Below are positions 44,998-54,477 of a stretch of 64,000 bases of DNA, piece by piece (positions within the stretch are counted from its first letter, which is position 1; each line of letters starts with the position of its first letter). The translations under genes and the position numbers were made by a program. The stretch is from Bin5 sp965204705 (GTDB taxonomy: Bacteria; Chloroflexota; Anaerolineae; Caldilineales; Caldilineaceae): assembly GCA_965204705.1 (NCBI GenBank), contig OZ242006.1:930001-994000 (forward strand). The letters run 5' to 3'. Below the pieces are notes generated by a model. That model had not been told where the DNA came from. It saw only the letters and a program-made list of their open reading frames with translations, and did no database searches.

Positions 44998-45543
44998 ATG
45001 ACAGCGCGCAGCGTTAGCTCCCATATAGACGAACCCGATAGTGAATGGTGCGTCCTCGGAATCGACCCGGGTACCGCCTCAACCGGTTACGGCGTCGTCA
45101 TCGAGACCGGCTCCGGTGATTATGAACTGCTCGCCTGCGGCGTGATCCGAACAGGACCCGAACAACCTATGCACCTTCGCCTGCGCGAGATCTTCCTCGA
45201 CATACAGAAACTGATCCGAGAGTTTCAGCCGCATGAGGTTGCTGTCGAAGAGCTTTTCTTCGGGCGAAATGTAACAACCGCCATCACCGTCGGCCAGGCA
45301 CGCGGTGCAGCCCTGCTTGCGGCTGCTCTCGCCGACCTGCCTTTGACCGAATATACGCCCGCAACCATCAAGCAGGCGCTCACAGGGTACGGCAACGCCG
45401 ACAAATTCCAGATGCAAGCCATGGTTCGCCAGCTCCTGGACCTGGATGAAGCCCCCCATCCCGACGACGCCGCCGACGGCGTAGCCATCGCCCTCTGTCA
45501 TCTGCAAACGGGACGATTCCAGGCCCTCGTCGCTGACGTATAA
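44998..45543 (+). CDS. ruvC: Holliday junction resolvase RuvC
   Basis: 181 residues. It cuts Holliday junctions during recombination repair. Catalytic acids are visible in LGIDPGTASTGYG (Asp), VAVEELFF (Glu) and HPDDAADGVAIALCH (two Asp). The first 18 residues before LGIDPG are longer than usual, so a later start is possible. ruvA follows 40 bases downstream; ruvB is not in the window. Confidence 0.95.
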   Translation: MTARSVSSHIDEPDSEWCVLGIDPGTASTGYGVVIETGSGDYELLACGVIRTGPEQPMHLRLREIFLDIQKLIREFQPHEVAVEELFFGRNVTTAITVGQARGAALLAAALADLPLTEYTPATIKQALTGYGNADKFQMQAMVRQLLDLDEAPHPDDAADGVAIALCHLQTGRFQALVADV

Positions 45544-45583
45544 CCGCTCGCCGCTCACCACCCGTTCCGAAAGAGGATACGAC

Positions 45584-46174
45584 ATGATTCGCCAGGTACG
45601 CGGTACCGTTACGGCCGCAGGCGCCAACTTTCTAATCATCGAAGTAGGCCATGCCCACGCCGGCATCGGCCTCCGCGTATTCACCCCTGAACCGACCTCC
45701 GCCCGCTTCCGCGCCGGAGACAGTCTTCTGCTGCATACCTATCTGCAAGTGCGGGAGAACGACCTGAGCCTGTATGGCTTCGAAGAACTTGACGAGCTGG
45801 CCATCTTTGAGTCGCTCCTGGGCGTTAGCGGCGTCGGTCCCAAGGTCGCTCTTGCCGCACTGAGCACCTTGACGCCCGACGCGTTGCGCCTCGCCATCGC
45901 CAATGAGGAGCCCGCCGTCGTCGCGCGCGTACCCGGCATCGGCAAGCGTACAGCCGAGAAAGTCGTCATCGAACTCAAGGACAAGCTGGAACCCGCCAAT
46001 GGCGAACTGGCCGGGCTCGCCACTGCGCTCGATGCCGACGCAGAGGTAATGGAAGCGCTTACCGGGCTGGGGTACAGCGTTGTCGAAGCCCAGCGTGCCC
46101 TCCAGCAGATCCCTGCCGACGTAACCGGTGTCGAGGAGCGGCTGAGGATGGCCCTGGTTCAGTTCGGCGAGTAG
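45584..46174 (+). CDS. ruvA: Holliday junction branch-migration protein RuvA
   Basis: 196 residues in three domains: an OB fold (1-63), tandem helix-hairpin-helix motifs LLGVSGVGPKVALAAL (about 73) and RVPGIGKRTAEKV (about 108), and a C-terminal helical domain that contacts RuvB. AGAGGA is 6 bases before the ATG. It is in operon with ruvC. Confidence 0.96.
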   Translation: MIRQVRGTVTAAGANFLIIEVGHAHAGIGLRVFTPEPTSARFRAGDSLLLHTYLQVRENDLSLYGFEELDELAIFESLLGVSGVGPKVALAALSTLTPDALRLAIANEEPAVVARVPGIGKRTAEKVVIELKDKLEPANGELAGLATALDADAEVMEALTGLGYSVVEAQRALQQIPADVTGVEERLRMALVQFGE

Positions 46175-46250
46175 CTTCCTCCCCCTTCCCTGTCTACACT
46201 GTGCCGATGCCTCCCGCAACAATCCCAACCGCCGCACAACCCCCGCTTTT

Positions 46251-46279
46251 TTGACACCCGCGATGTTCTCTTCTATAAT
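46251..46279 (+). promoter_or_regulatory. Perfect consensus promoter of efp
   Basis: TTGACA (46251-46256), 17 bases, TATAAT (46274-46279). The predicted start near 46286 gives a 41-base leader. Confidence 0.85.
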
Positions 46280-46326
46280 CCGTTGCGATTCTGTACCGAA
46301 TTCATTGAAATGGGAAAGCAAAAGAG

Positions 46327-46887
46327 ATGGCAGAAGTTCAGCAGTTACGCAGAGGCAACATCTACGAAGAAAGCAGTCAACTGTGGCGTGTACTCGATTA
46401 CCAGCACATTAAAATGGCCCGCGGCGGCGCCACCATCCGGCTCAAGGTACGCAATCTCCGATCTGGCGCGACCATCGAAAAAACATATAACAGCGGCGCA
46501 CGCGTCGATGACATCCGTCTCGATTCACGCGACGTCGAATACCTGTATACCGACGGCGACCTATTCCACTTCATGGATACCGAGACCTTCGAACAGGTCG
46601 CTCTGGCCAAAGAAGCATTGGAAGGGATCGTCCAATTCCTCAAGGACAATACCGTCGTCGAATTGGAATCTTTCGAAGGTGAGCCGATCAGTGTCAACCT
46701 GCCGACCACGATCGATCTTGAGGTCGTCTGGGCAGAAATGGCTGTCGCCGGAGATACTGCCAACACGCCGACCAAAGAGGTCGAGTTGGAAACCGGCTTT
46801 CGGCTGAACGTGCCGATGTTCGTTAAAGAAGGCGACACAGTCCGCATCGACACACGCGACGGCCGCTACGTTACTCGCGTGCAATAA
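46327..46887 (+). CDS. efp: Elongation factor P
   Basis: 186 residues in the three beta-barrel domains of EF-P. The factor relieves ribosome stalling at proline runs. The loop that reaches the peptidyl-transferase centre reads KMARGGA, so the tip residue is Arg32 where many bacteria have a modified Lys. Arg-type EF-Ps in other phyla are rhamnosylated by EarP, but no earP is in the window. It has its own consensus promoter. Confidence 0.95.
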   Translation: MAEVQQLRRGNIYEESSQLWRVLDYQHIKMARGGATIRLKVRNLRSGATIEKTYNSGARVDDIRLDSRDVEYLYTDGDLFHFMDTETFEQVALAKEALEGIVQFLKDNTVVELESFEGEPISVNLPTTIDLEVVWAEMAVAGDTANTPTKEVELETGFRLNVPMFVKEGDTVRIDTRDGRYVTRVQ

Positions 46888-46913
46888 TGACCCAAATGCG
46901 CTGGCCGTCAGAT

Positions 46914-46943
46914 TTGCCCCACTGACGGACGATACGCTATAGT
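46914..46943 (+). promoter_or_regulatory. Promoter of tRNA-Thr
   Basis: TTGCCC (46914-46919), 18 bases, TATAGT (46938-46943). The predicted start is about 7 bases before the tRNA. Confidence 0.55.
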
Positions 46944-46956
46944 GTGGAGACGGTTT

Positions 46957-47029
46957 GCCGTTGTAGCTCAGTCGGTAGAGCGACGCTCTCGTAAAGCGTA
47001 GGTCGTCGGTTCGAGTCCGACCAACGGCT
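46957..47029 (+). tRNA. tRNA-Thr (anticodon CGT)
   Basis: Acceptor GCCGTTG/CAACGGC, D arm GCTC/GAGC, anticodon stem ACGCT/AGCGT with loop CTCGTAA (anticodon CGT, codon ACG), T arm GTCGG/CCGAC with TTCGAGT, discriminator T. CCA is not encoded. Confidence 0.95.
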
Positions 47030-47036
47030 CAAACAA

Positions 47037-47070
47037 AAAGCCCCGCCTGAAGGCGGGGCTTTACTTTTCT
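47037..47070. terminator. Terminator after tRNA-Thr, also facing the ABC operon
   Basis: AAAGCCCCGCC pairs with GGCGGGGCTTT around TGAA (47037-47062), with A-rich and T-rich flanks. It can act in both directions for the convergent genes. Confidence 0.88.
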
Positions 47071-47080
47071 CCCCGTTTCC

Positions 47081-48691
47081 CTACTGCTTTTCCCGGCGCA
47101 CACCGGCCATCAGCAGTCCCAAATCCTCAGCGCTCGCCTTGTCTCGGTCCAGCACATCCATAATCTGCCCCTCAAAGATCACGGCGATTCGGTCGCACAG
47201 CGCCAGCAGCTCATCCAGATCTTCCGAAATGAGCAGCGTGGCCATTCCCGTGTCCCGCTGCTCCAGCAGCTGCTGATAAATGTATTCGATCGCGCCGATG
47301 TCGATGCCGCGAGTCGGTTGGGCGGCAACCAACACCTTGGGCCTTCGGGAAAGTTCACGCGCCAGAATTAATCGCTGGATATTGCCGCCCGACAGGTTTC
47401 CGGTCATCGTGCGTATATCAGGCGTCTTGATATAGAAATCCTGTACCAGCTGCCGGCTGTATCGGGCGATATAATCAAAAGCAAGAAAGATGCCGTTGCT
47501 GAACTTATCACTGGTATGTTCTTGCAACACAAGATTCTCTGACACGGCGAAGTCACGCACGATCCCGTCATGCATCCGCTCCTCGGGGATGTATGCCAGC
47601 CCGCTCTCTGTACGGCGCGCCGTCGTCCAGTCTGTAATCGGCGTGCCTTCCATCTCCACACTTCCACCGGTAATAGGGCGCAATCCCGCTACGACTTCGG
47701 CGAGTTCTCTCTGCCCATTGCCGCTGATGCCGGCCACGCCCAAAATTTCGCCAGCCTGGACCGAAAGCGATACACCCCGCAGCGCCGGTTGTCCCGTAAC
47801 GTCGTGCGCCTTGACATCCTCCAATCGCAACCGTACTTCACCTACATCGATTTCATCCTCGCGATCCCTTTCAAGCATGACGTCGCGCCCGACCATCATG
47901 CGCGCCAACTCCTGACGGGTCATCTCCTCGGTGGGAACCGTCCCCACCAGGCGGCCGCTCCGCAGAACTGTGATGCGATCGCTGACCGCCAGAACCTCTT
48001 GCAGCTTGTGGCTGATCAAAACGAGGCTATAACCGTTGTCCTTCATGTAACCCAGAGTGACGAATAGCTCATCGGCCTCCTGTGGCGTCAGAACCGCGGT
48101 CGGCTCGTCCAGAATCAACATCGCCGCCCCACGGTATAGGGCTTTCATGATCTCGACCCGCTGCCGTTCGCCCACCGAAAGCGTCCACACGGGTGCCCGT
48201 GGGTCGATCTGCAGGCCGTACGCCTCGCTCAACTCGCGAATGCCCGCCTCTACCCTGTCCAGATCGAGGAGCGGCTCCCTGCTGGACTTGAGACCCAGCG
48301 CTACATTCTCGGTGACAGTGAGCGTATCCACCAGCATGAAATGTTGATGGATCATTCCAATGCCCTGGCGAATCGCGTCAGTTGGGGAATGGATCGTCAC
48401 CTCGGCGCCGTCGCGCAGGATCCGGCCCTCCTCAGGCTGATACAGTCCGTACAAAATTCTCATCAGTGTGGACTTGCCCGCGCCGTTCTCCCCCAGCAGC
48501 GCATGCAGTTCCCCTCTGCGAACATCAAAATCCACATGATCGCAGGCCAGGACTCCTGGAAACCGCTTGACGATTCCGTACATCTGCACATAAGGCGCGT
48601 TCAGGCGGAAATTTACTGCTCGATGCCCGCCGGTGGGTCTGGAGATCCCGTAGACGAACTGATCTTCAATTCTCCGTTGACCGGTCAGCAT
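47081..48691 (-). CDS. ABC transporter ATPase, BMP-associated (nucleoside/simple sugar type)
   Basis: 536 residues with two fused ATP-binding domains. The first has GENGAGKST (about 69), LSVGERQRVEI and DEPTAVL. The second has a degenerate Walker A (GISGNGQRE) but a normal signature (LSGGNIQRLILARELS). This two-domain form powers the BmpA/YufN-type uptake systems for purine nucleosides or simple sugars. AAGGA lies 9 bases before the ATG. It is the last gene of the four-gene operon. Confidence 0.92.
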   Translation of the reverse strand: MLTGQRRIEDQFVYGISRPTGGHRAVNFRLNAPYVQMYGIVKRFPGVLACDHVDFDVRRGELHALLGENGAGKSTLMRILYGLYQPEEGRILRDGAEVTIHSPTDAIRQGIGMIHQHFMLVDTLTVTENVALGLKSSREPLLDLDRVEAGIRELSEAYGLQIDPRAPVWTLSVGERQRVEIMKALYRGAAMLILDEPTAVLTPQEADELFVTLGYMKDNGYSLVLISHKLQEVLAVSDRITVLRSGRLVGTVPTEEMTRQELARMMVGRDVMLERDREDEIDVGEVRLRLEDVKAHDVTGQPALRGVSLSVQAGEILGVAGISGNGQRELAEVVAGLRPITGGSVEMEGTPITDWTTARRTESGLAYIPEERMHDGIVRDFAVSENLVLQEHTSDKFSNGIFLAFDYIARYSRQLVQDFYIKTPDIRTMTGNLSGGNIQRLILARELSRRPKVLVAAQPTRGIDIGAIEYIYQQLLEQRDTGMATLLISEDLDELLALCDRIAVIFEGQIMDVLDRDKASAEDLGLLMAGVRREKQ

Positions 48692-48741
48692 GAAAAACTG
48701 TCCTTAAACCACGGCACCTTTAGCAGCAGTCTGCCTTTCCC

Positions 48742-49770
48742 TCACTCGTCGTCTTCCAGCAGCACCGGATCGACATCGCCACTCTTGATGTCTTCGATCG
48801 CGGCGCGGGCAGCCTCTTTTACTTCATCGGGAATCTCAATGCTTTCGTTAAATTCCAAACGTAACCCGTCGTTCTCAAACGTTAGCCTGTAAGCGGTGCC
48901 GCCCAGTTCCCCCGCTTCAATCTTGGCGATCATATCAGCAATGACGTTGGCCCAATTATAAATCTGATTAGTGACGACAACGTCCGGACCCAGGGAAATC
49001 TGATCGCTCTGCGTACCCAGCCAGGCAACACCGTTCTCATTCGCTACGCCGATCGCTCCGACTACCTGCTGAGCCGACCCGGTCAACACATCCGCGCCGG
49101 CCTGAATATGAACATGCGCAGCCTCTGCGGCCAAGGTCGTGTCACTGAAAGATCCTGTATAGCTAATGTTTACCTGCGCCTCCGGCTTTACATCTGTAAC
49201 GCCCCTTACGAAACCGTCAATGTATAGCTTTGCGTCGCCAGCCACTGGACCGATCACGCCAATAACATCATTCTCCGAAAGCATCGCAGCGACAACGCCA
49301 TTCACATATCCCCCTTCGTTGGCGACCGCCCCGTACGCAAACACGTTCTCGATTCCCCGGTCTGCCCCCGTATCCGACGAGGTACCCCAGGCGAAACTAG
49401 TCTCCGTGAAGTCGCTGGCCACCTCAAACACCGAATTGCCGTATTGGGCGCCGTGTGCGATCACCAGGTCGAATCCCTCCGCCGCATAATCTCGAATGGC
49501 CGCTGACGCGTCGGTCACGCGGAACATCCCTTCCGAGTACGCGATCTTCAGCGCATCCTCTCCGCCCATCTCAGTTTGAACTGCCGTAAGCGAGTCGAAC
49601 ATCGATTGGCTCCACGCGATGTCCGTCGTACTGCTGGGCATTACGATCGCAACGCGAAAAGGGGCTCCTTCTGCGCCGTCCGCCTCACCGTCCCTATCAT
49701 CGTTCGATCTACCGCAGCCAGCGAGAAGCAGCAAGAAGATCAACTTTAAAGTTATGATTCGTCTTAGCAT
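48742..49770 (-). CDS. BMP-family solute-binding lipoprotein
   Basis: 342 residues from ATG 49770. The signal LKLIFLLLLAGC (lipobox LAGC) makes it a lipid-anchored surface protein. The mature part has the BMP/PnrA fold: FRVAIVMPSSTTDIAWSQSM, VIAHGAQYGNSVF and GVIGPVAG. PnrA-type proteins bind purine nucleosides; others bind simple sugars, so the ligand is unproven. It captures substrate for the two permeases encoded just upstream. A TTG at 49800 is an alternative but less likely start. Confidence 0.9.
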   Translation of the reverse strand: MLRRIITLKLIFLLLLAGCGRSNDDRDGEADGAEGAPFRVAIVMPSSTTDIAWSQSMFDSLTAVQTEMGGEDALKIAYSEGMFRVTDASAAIRDYAAEGFDLVIAHGAQYGNSVFEVASDFTETSFAWGTSSDTGADRGIENVFAYGAVANEGGYVNGVVAAMLSENDVIGVIGPVAGDAKLYIDGFVRGVTDVKPEAQVNISYTGSFSDTTLAAEAAHVHIQAGADVLTGSAQQVVGAIGVANENGVAWLGTQSDQISLGPDVVVTNQIYNWANVIADMIAKIEAGELGGTAYRLTFENDGLRLEFNESIEIPDEVKEAARAAIEDIKSGDVDPVLLEDDE

Positions 49771-49817
49771 GATTCTCTCTTTAGGGTTGATGACCTTCAA
49801 TATTGCAGTCGTCTGCG

Positions 49818-50750
49818 TTACTCACCGCGCTCATACGATCTGGCCAGTGCTGCCGGCTTCTGAATCTGCCGTGCAGTGAAGGCAAGCACTACGATTGTCA
49901 TTATGTATGGCATCATTACCGCTATTTCTGATGGGACCGGAATGGCCAGCGCCTGGACCCATAGCTGCAAAGCGTTGACCAGGCTGAACAGCAACGAGCC
50001 CCCCAGCACGCCCACCGTGCGCCAGCTGCCAAAGTAAACAAGTGCAACCGCAATAAAACCAAGCCCGTTCGTCATGTTCTCCTGAAAGACATTCTGCAGA
50101 CCAATGCTGAGCGATGCCCCCGCCACCGCCGCCAGTGCCCCCCCGATCATCATTGTCGCGTAGCGCACACCATTCACACTGACACCCAGTGTGTCGGCCG
50201 CCTCTGGGTTGTGCCCGACAGCCCGAATCTTCAATCCCAGTGTCGTGCGGTTGATCACAAACCACGATACCGGCACCATCAGATAGGCGAGATACACCAA
50301 TATGTTGTGATTGAACAGAATGTGCCCGATTCCCGGAATATCGGATAGCAGCGGAATGGCCCACTGCCGAAAGCCGCTTACACCTTCCACCGAGCCGATC
50401 AGCGTCTTGAAGAGCAGGCTGCTCAAACCAAGGCCGAAAAGATAAAGACCGATGCCGCTGATGCCTTGCAGCGACTGCATCGTCACGCTGACGAACGCCT
50501 TTAGCAACCCCATCAATACGCCTACCGCAATCGCAACCAGAACACCAACCCACAGATTGTGCCCCTCAAACACGACGTAAAAGGCGAAAAAGGCCCCCAT
50601 CAGCATGATGCCGTCTACGCCCAGATTCAAGACCCCCGATCTCTGGCCGAATGTCTCCCCCAATGAGGCGTAGAGATAGGGCGTTGCCAGCCGTACACAA
50701 CTATGCAGGATTCCAATTAGTGTGGAAATTGTAAACAGTTCGTCAAACAT
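49818..50750 (-). CDS. ABC permease, BMP-associated, subunit 2
   Basis: 310 residues with eight or nine hydrophobic helices of the BPD_transp_2 type. Conserved blocks are LGVDGIMLMGAFFAF near the N-terminus and TTLGLKIRAVGHNPEAADTL in the middle, the loop that contacts the ATPase. It pairs with the 374-residue permease encoded upstream to form the channel. Confidence 0.9.
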   Translation of the reverse strand: MFDELFTISTLIGILHSCVRLATPYLYASLGETFGQRSGVLNLGVDGIMLMGAFFAFYVVFEGHNLWVGVLVAIAVGVLMGLLKAFVSVTMQSLQGISGIGLYLFGLGLSSLLFKTLIGSVEGVSGFRQWAIPLLSDIPGIGHILFNHNILVYLAYLMVPVSWFVINRTTLGLKIRAVGHNPEAADTLGVSVNGVRYATMMIGGALAAVAGASLSIGLQNVFQENMTNGLGFIAVALVYFGSWRTVGVLGGSLLFSLVNALQLWVQALAIPVPSEIAVMMPYIMTIVVLAFTARQIQKPAALARSYERGE

Positions 50751-50866
50751 GTCGGATTCGTCTGGTCAATGCTTCGGCCCATACCTTTCCCACATCAGCA
50801 ATGTGGCACGGTGCTGGACGGTCTCTTAGATTGCTTCACACCCTACTCGAGTGGAAGACTCTCTCC

Positions 50867-51991
50867 TCACTTCTCAATACCCTCTTCTCGCCCCTCACCT
50901 CCCGATACGAGCGGCTCGTCAGACCCGTCATCTCCAACTCTTCGCCGCGATCGCCGTCTAACATACAGATCGCTTGAAACGACGAAGAGTACGACGAGCC
51001 CCTGTAGGGCGATCGCCAGCGCACTGGGAACCTGCACGGCCCGCTGCATCTTGTCCGCGCCAACCAGCAACGCACCAAACAATGCCGAAGCAGGAATCGC
51101 CCCCAACGGGTGCAGTTTTCCAAAGAGCGCTGCCACGATCCCGCTGAAACCGTAGCCGCCGCTCAACCCCTCGAGCATTCGATGATGGACGCCCAACACC
51201 TCCACCGCCCCGGCCAACCCGCACAGCATGCCGCTCAGAGCTAGCGACAAGGTGACATATTTACTCACAGGAATGCCCGCATACTTGGAGGCATTGGGGT
51301 TTAATCCTACCGCTCGGATACGGTAGCCGATCGTCGTACGCCAAAGGAGGAAATAAACGGCGAGCGCCAGGAGTACTGCCAGAATTGCGCCGCTGTGGAA
51401 AAGTGTTCGCGGCACCAAGCGCGGCAACCAGATCGACTCCGGAAGCGCCGCGCTCTGAGGTATGCTCGTGCCGGCCGCAACATGTTCCGGATCAAGCATC
51501 GGCCCGCGCAGCAGAAAATTCATCAGGCGCAACGCGATCTGGTTCATCATCACCGTGGTGAGAATCTCGTTGACGCCCAGACGCGCCTTCAGCAGACCGG
51601 GAATGCCGCCCCAAATGAGCCCTGCCGCCGCCCCGCTGACCAGTGTCAGCGGCAACAGAATCAAGGCGGGCAGATTGCTGAACCCCACCCCAAATGCAGT
51701 GGCGGCCAGCGCGCCGACAACAATCTGCCCTTCGCCCCCGATATTGATCACGCCGCCCCGAAAAGCGATGCAAATGCCCAGACCCACCAGCAACAGTGGT
51801 GTGGCCTTGGTCAACGTCTGCGTGATGCCGCTCACGTTGCCCAGCGCACCCCGTATCAGAGCGCTATAGGCTTCAAAAGGGTCCGTGCCTAACAGCAATA
51901 GCAGCAAGACGCCTACCACCAGTGCGATCAGCATAGCCAGCACCGGCAGCAATACATCTATCAGTTTGGCCAGATATAGTCGGGTATTCAT
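50867..51991 (-). CDS. ABC permease, BMP-associated, subunit 1
   Basis: 374 residues, BPD_transp_2 type, with NIGGEGQIVVGALAA (about 80) and RTTIGYRIRAVGLNPNAS (about 220) as family blocks. The last 25 residues are charged. It is the first gene of the operon; an AAAGG just precedes the ATG. Promoter and operator candidates lie about 100 bases upstream. Confidence 0.9.
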   Translation of the reverse strand: MNTRLYLAKLIDVLLPVLAMLIALVVGVLLLLLLGTDPFEAYSALIRGALGNVSGITQTLTKATPLLLVGLGICIAFRGGVINIGGEGQIVVGALAATAFGVGFSNLPALILLPLTLVSGAAAGLIWGGIPGLLKARLGVNEILTTVMMNQIALRLMNFLLRGPMLDPEHVAAGTSIPQSAALPESIWLPRLVPRTLFHSGAILAVLLALAVYFLLWRTTIGYRIRAVGLNPNASKYAGIPVSKYVTLSLALSGMLCGLAGAVEVLGVHHRMLEGLSGGYGFSGIVAALFGKLHPLGAIPASALFGALLVGADKMQRAVQVPSALAIALQGLVVLFVVSSDLYVRRRSRRRVGDDGSDEPLVSGGEGREEGIEK

Positions 51992-52092
51992 CCTTTACTC
52001 AACAGCGCGTTGCCAGTGCGCTCCGAAAACTGTCTGCCATACGCTCTGCCGCCACGTCGCGTACAAATGCCATCGTAATGGCAGATTCCAAC

Positions 52093-52127
52093 GATTATAG
52101 CACTATTCGTGCAATTCAAATAGTGCT
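52093..52127 (-). promoter_or_regulatory. Promoter with overlapping operator of the ABC operon
   Basis: On the minus strand an extended -10, TGCTATAAT (52093-52101), overlaps one arm of a perfect inverted repeat, AGCACTATT (52099-52107) and AATAGTGCT (52119-52127). A repressor bound there would block RNA polymerase. The predicted leader to 51991 is about 95 bases. Confidence 0.55.
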
Positions 52128-52291
52128 CTAATTCTGAAACGTGTAGAGTTTAATCGGAGCCACCTGGCCTGACAGACTGCCCAGTCTGGTTTCTTGCCCC
52201 GCCGCCAGTATCGGTCGGGGCGTCCTTTAAGGGGTACCCTTGTACACACCCCATGTTGCACTGCACCCTAATTCAGACCTGTGTCGGGCAC

Positions 52292-52654
52292 TCAAGGGTC
52301 TGGGTAAAGGATCGCCGGCGCGGCGCGTGCAAAAACAGCAATGAGGCGCACTGGCGCCTCCCCCACATTGCGGACTTCGTGAAGAACGCCCTCCGGAACA
52401 AATACAGTTGTATCGGCTCCAATCAGGTGGCGCTCCTCGCCCAAAATGACCTCAACTTCGCCGCTGAGAAAAGTCAGGCTCTCCTCACAATCATGGTAAT
52501 GCAGCGGTATCACGCCGCCGGGAGGCATGTACTGTTCCCACAGTTCCATCTGTTCTGCACCGCAAGTGCGCCCGGTGATGATGCGTGCGCCTGGGATCTT
52601 ACTGCGCGTGTTGATGGGGTCGTATTTGTCGTGAGTGTGTGGAAGAACGGCCAT
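52292..52654 (-). CDS. Small cupin-domain protein
   Basis: 120 residues, a single cupin barrel: PLHYHDCEESLTFLSGEVEV (metal-site His-x-His...Glu) and a second block PEGVLHEVRNVG. The fold serves enzymes and ligand-binding proteins alike; the His/Glu set suggests a bound metal. GAGGAA lies upstream of the ATG. It follows the methyltransferase-like gene by 32 bases and may be co-transcribed. Confidence 0.82.
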   Translation of the reverse strand: MAVLPHTHDKYDPINTRSKIPGARIITGRTCGAEQMELWEQYMPPGGVIPLHYHDCEESLTFLSGEVEVILGEERHLIGADTTVFVPEGVLHEVRNVGEAPVRLIAVFARAAPAILYPDP

Positions 52655-52686
52655 CGGCTTGTAATTCCTCTATTGGACTCCCACTG

Positions 52687-53391
52687 CTAACCATCCCTTT
52701 GCGGTCCGGATCGCCTCCGCAACCGTAACATTCGGCTGCCGCCCCGCTGAAACTCGTAGGGTACCTCTTCTATTCTAGCCTGAATGTCTTGTGCTGTGAA
52801 AGCGTCAATCACCCCCTCGACGTGGGGCGACGGCGCCCCTCCTACCTGCAACAGGGGAAATGCCCGCGCCTCAGGAGCCACTCGCAGCATCTCCTCCAGC
52901 GCCCGTACATGGAAGTCCAGGTCAAACTCCTTGCTGTACAGGAACAAGAAATGTGAGGAAAGCGCGAGGTCGAAGCTGTTGTCGTCAAACGGAAGGTCGG
53001 GCAATGAGGCATCCAGATAGCGTTCCTCACGTAAACCCCGCGCGAAGTCAGCCAGAAACTGGCGCATGGCCCACATCCGTCGCTCCCCCAATGCCGGTAG
53101 AGATGGCACATACGTCCAGACAAAATCGTCGCGGTTGCGCGCCAGTTGCTCTATGACAATGTCGTAAGTCTCTTCGACGCGCTTCTCGATGGCCTCCGCC
53201 GCAAACGCATACAACGGATCGACCGAAACCACCAAATACCCCTGCGCCGTCATCTCAGCATTGAAACTGGCCGGTCCGTCCCCGCACCCGAGAATCCGCC
53301 CGCGCAGATCCCTCTCCCCCAGGTTGAACATCCCGCAGTACTCCGCCATCGTCCTTCCCCAGGGTATGATGCCATCAATCGTAAAGGGCAT
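52687..53391 (-). CDS. SAM-dependent methyltransferase-like protein
   Basis: 234 residues. RGRILGCGDGPASFNAEM (about 29-46) matches motif I of class I methyltransferases, VVSVDPLYA (about 53) the acidic end of strand 2, and FDLALSSHFLFLY (about 145) motif IV/post. GGAGG is 8 bases before the ATG. The substrate is unknown. It resembles uncharacterised bacterial proteins of this type more than any named methyltransferase. Confidence 0.65.
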   Translation of the reverse strand: MPFTIDGIIPWGRTMAEYCGMFNLGERDLRGRILGCGDGPASFNAEMTAQGYLVVSVDPLYAFAAEAIEKRVEETYDIVIEQLARNRDDFVWTYVPSLPALGERRMWAMRQFLADFARGLREERYLDASLPDLPFDDNSFDLALSSHFLFLYSKEFDLDFHVRALEEMLRVAPEARAFPLLQVGGAPSPHVEGVIDAFTAQDIQARIEEVPYEFQRGGSRMLRLRRRSGPQRDG

Positions 53392-53703
53392 CCTCTATAC
53401 CTCCGCAACGCCTGACTACAGAGCATTTATACTGACCGCCGCATCTCGCATCCCGCATCACGCAAAACCAAATCATACCAAAGGGCATGGTAAGCCGTGA
53501 CAGCTCTCCTTGCATTCTTTATCCTCTCAACTTATGCCCCAATCCATGTTACAATTTACGCACATTCATTCCCAACCGGCATTGCCTGCTCTACCCTTTC
53601 ACTCAATGACTGCATCTTTTCGGTCGCTCTATCTTCAGCGCAGTGAAGCCAGCGGTTTCAAAGGTGGGAAGTTGACGATATGAAGACAGAAAGGAGAGTA
53701 ACG

Positions 53704-54450
53704 ATGAAACGAGTCCTGCTCCTGTGCGGTCTGATTATTCTGCTATCGGGTTGTGCCATGGACCCAGGTTCCCTTGCGCTCATTCCTGCAACTGAGCCAG
53801 TTGAAATTCCACCCCGTTTTGCCCAGCACCTCAACTCGTTACAACATCTTGATGGAGTGCCCGCTCTCTTTTTCAACGCGTGGGGCGAACCTGTCGCTTC
53901 CCTGGGCACAGAGCAGATGAAAAACGATCGATGGCTGCAACTCTGGGCGATGACTGCAATGGAAAATGACGGGTCATTAGGTTTAGGGAAGACTCTTAAA
54001 AAAGGAGAAATCCCGGATGTAGCTTTGGATGACCACATAATAGCTGCAATATACATGAACGCCTTTGCCACCTCTGAACGCCTGTGTATCGAGAATAGAG
54101 CCCAAGTAACAGAATTTGTCGAGGCGTACGCTGCCGAAGCAGAGGGCCTGCAAAACATCCAGTTTCCATACTTGACGGTCATACACGACTTGGCGGCCCG
54201 CTTAGCGCTGAATTACGACTCCTTTGCAGGCGAATTCAATTGCAAAGACTACCTGGCATCCTTATCCGAATTTCCAGTTGCACGCTCCTTCTGCTTCGGG
54301 AGTTCGCCCCTTTTTGAAGCAAATCAGGTCAGAGGTCAGAAAGCCCATATGGAGCGAATGAAGGAGGCCATGGAAAAGTTCGCTTCCTCTCCGCAGTCAG
54401 TCTTGGCCTCTTTCTCCAGTCTGAGTTGCTCGACACGCGCGCACGAATGA
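53704..54450 (+). CDS. Lipoprotein of unknown function
   Basis: 248 residues from ATG 53704 (AAAGGAG 7 bases upstream). MKRVLLLCGLIILLSGC is a clear lipoprotein signal with the Cys at residue 17. The mature part is helical with a few Cys (about 137, 176, 191), and the C-terminal 40 residues look disordered. No family is recognised. Confidence 0.6.
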   Translation: MKRVLLLCGLIILLSGCAMDPGSLALIPATEPVEIPPRFAQHLNSLQHLDGVPALFFNAWGEPVASLGTEQMKNDRWLQLWAMTAMENDGSLGLGKTLKKGEIPDVALDDHIIAAIYMNAFATSERLCIENRAQVTEFVEAYAAEAEGLQNIQFPYLTVIHDLAARLALNYDSFAGEFNCKDYLASLSEFPVARSFCFGSSPLFEANQVRGQKAHMERMKEAMEKFASSPQSVLASFSSLSCSTRAHE

Positions 54451-54477
54451 CCTTGAAATGATGGAAGACGGCACCCC

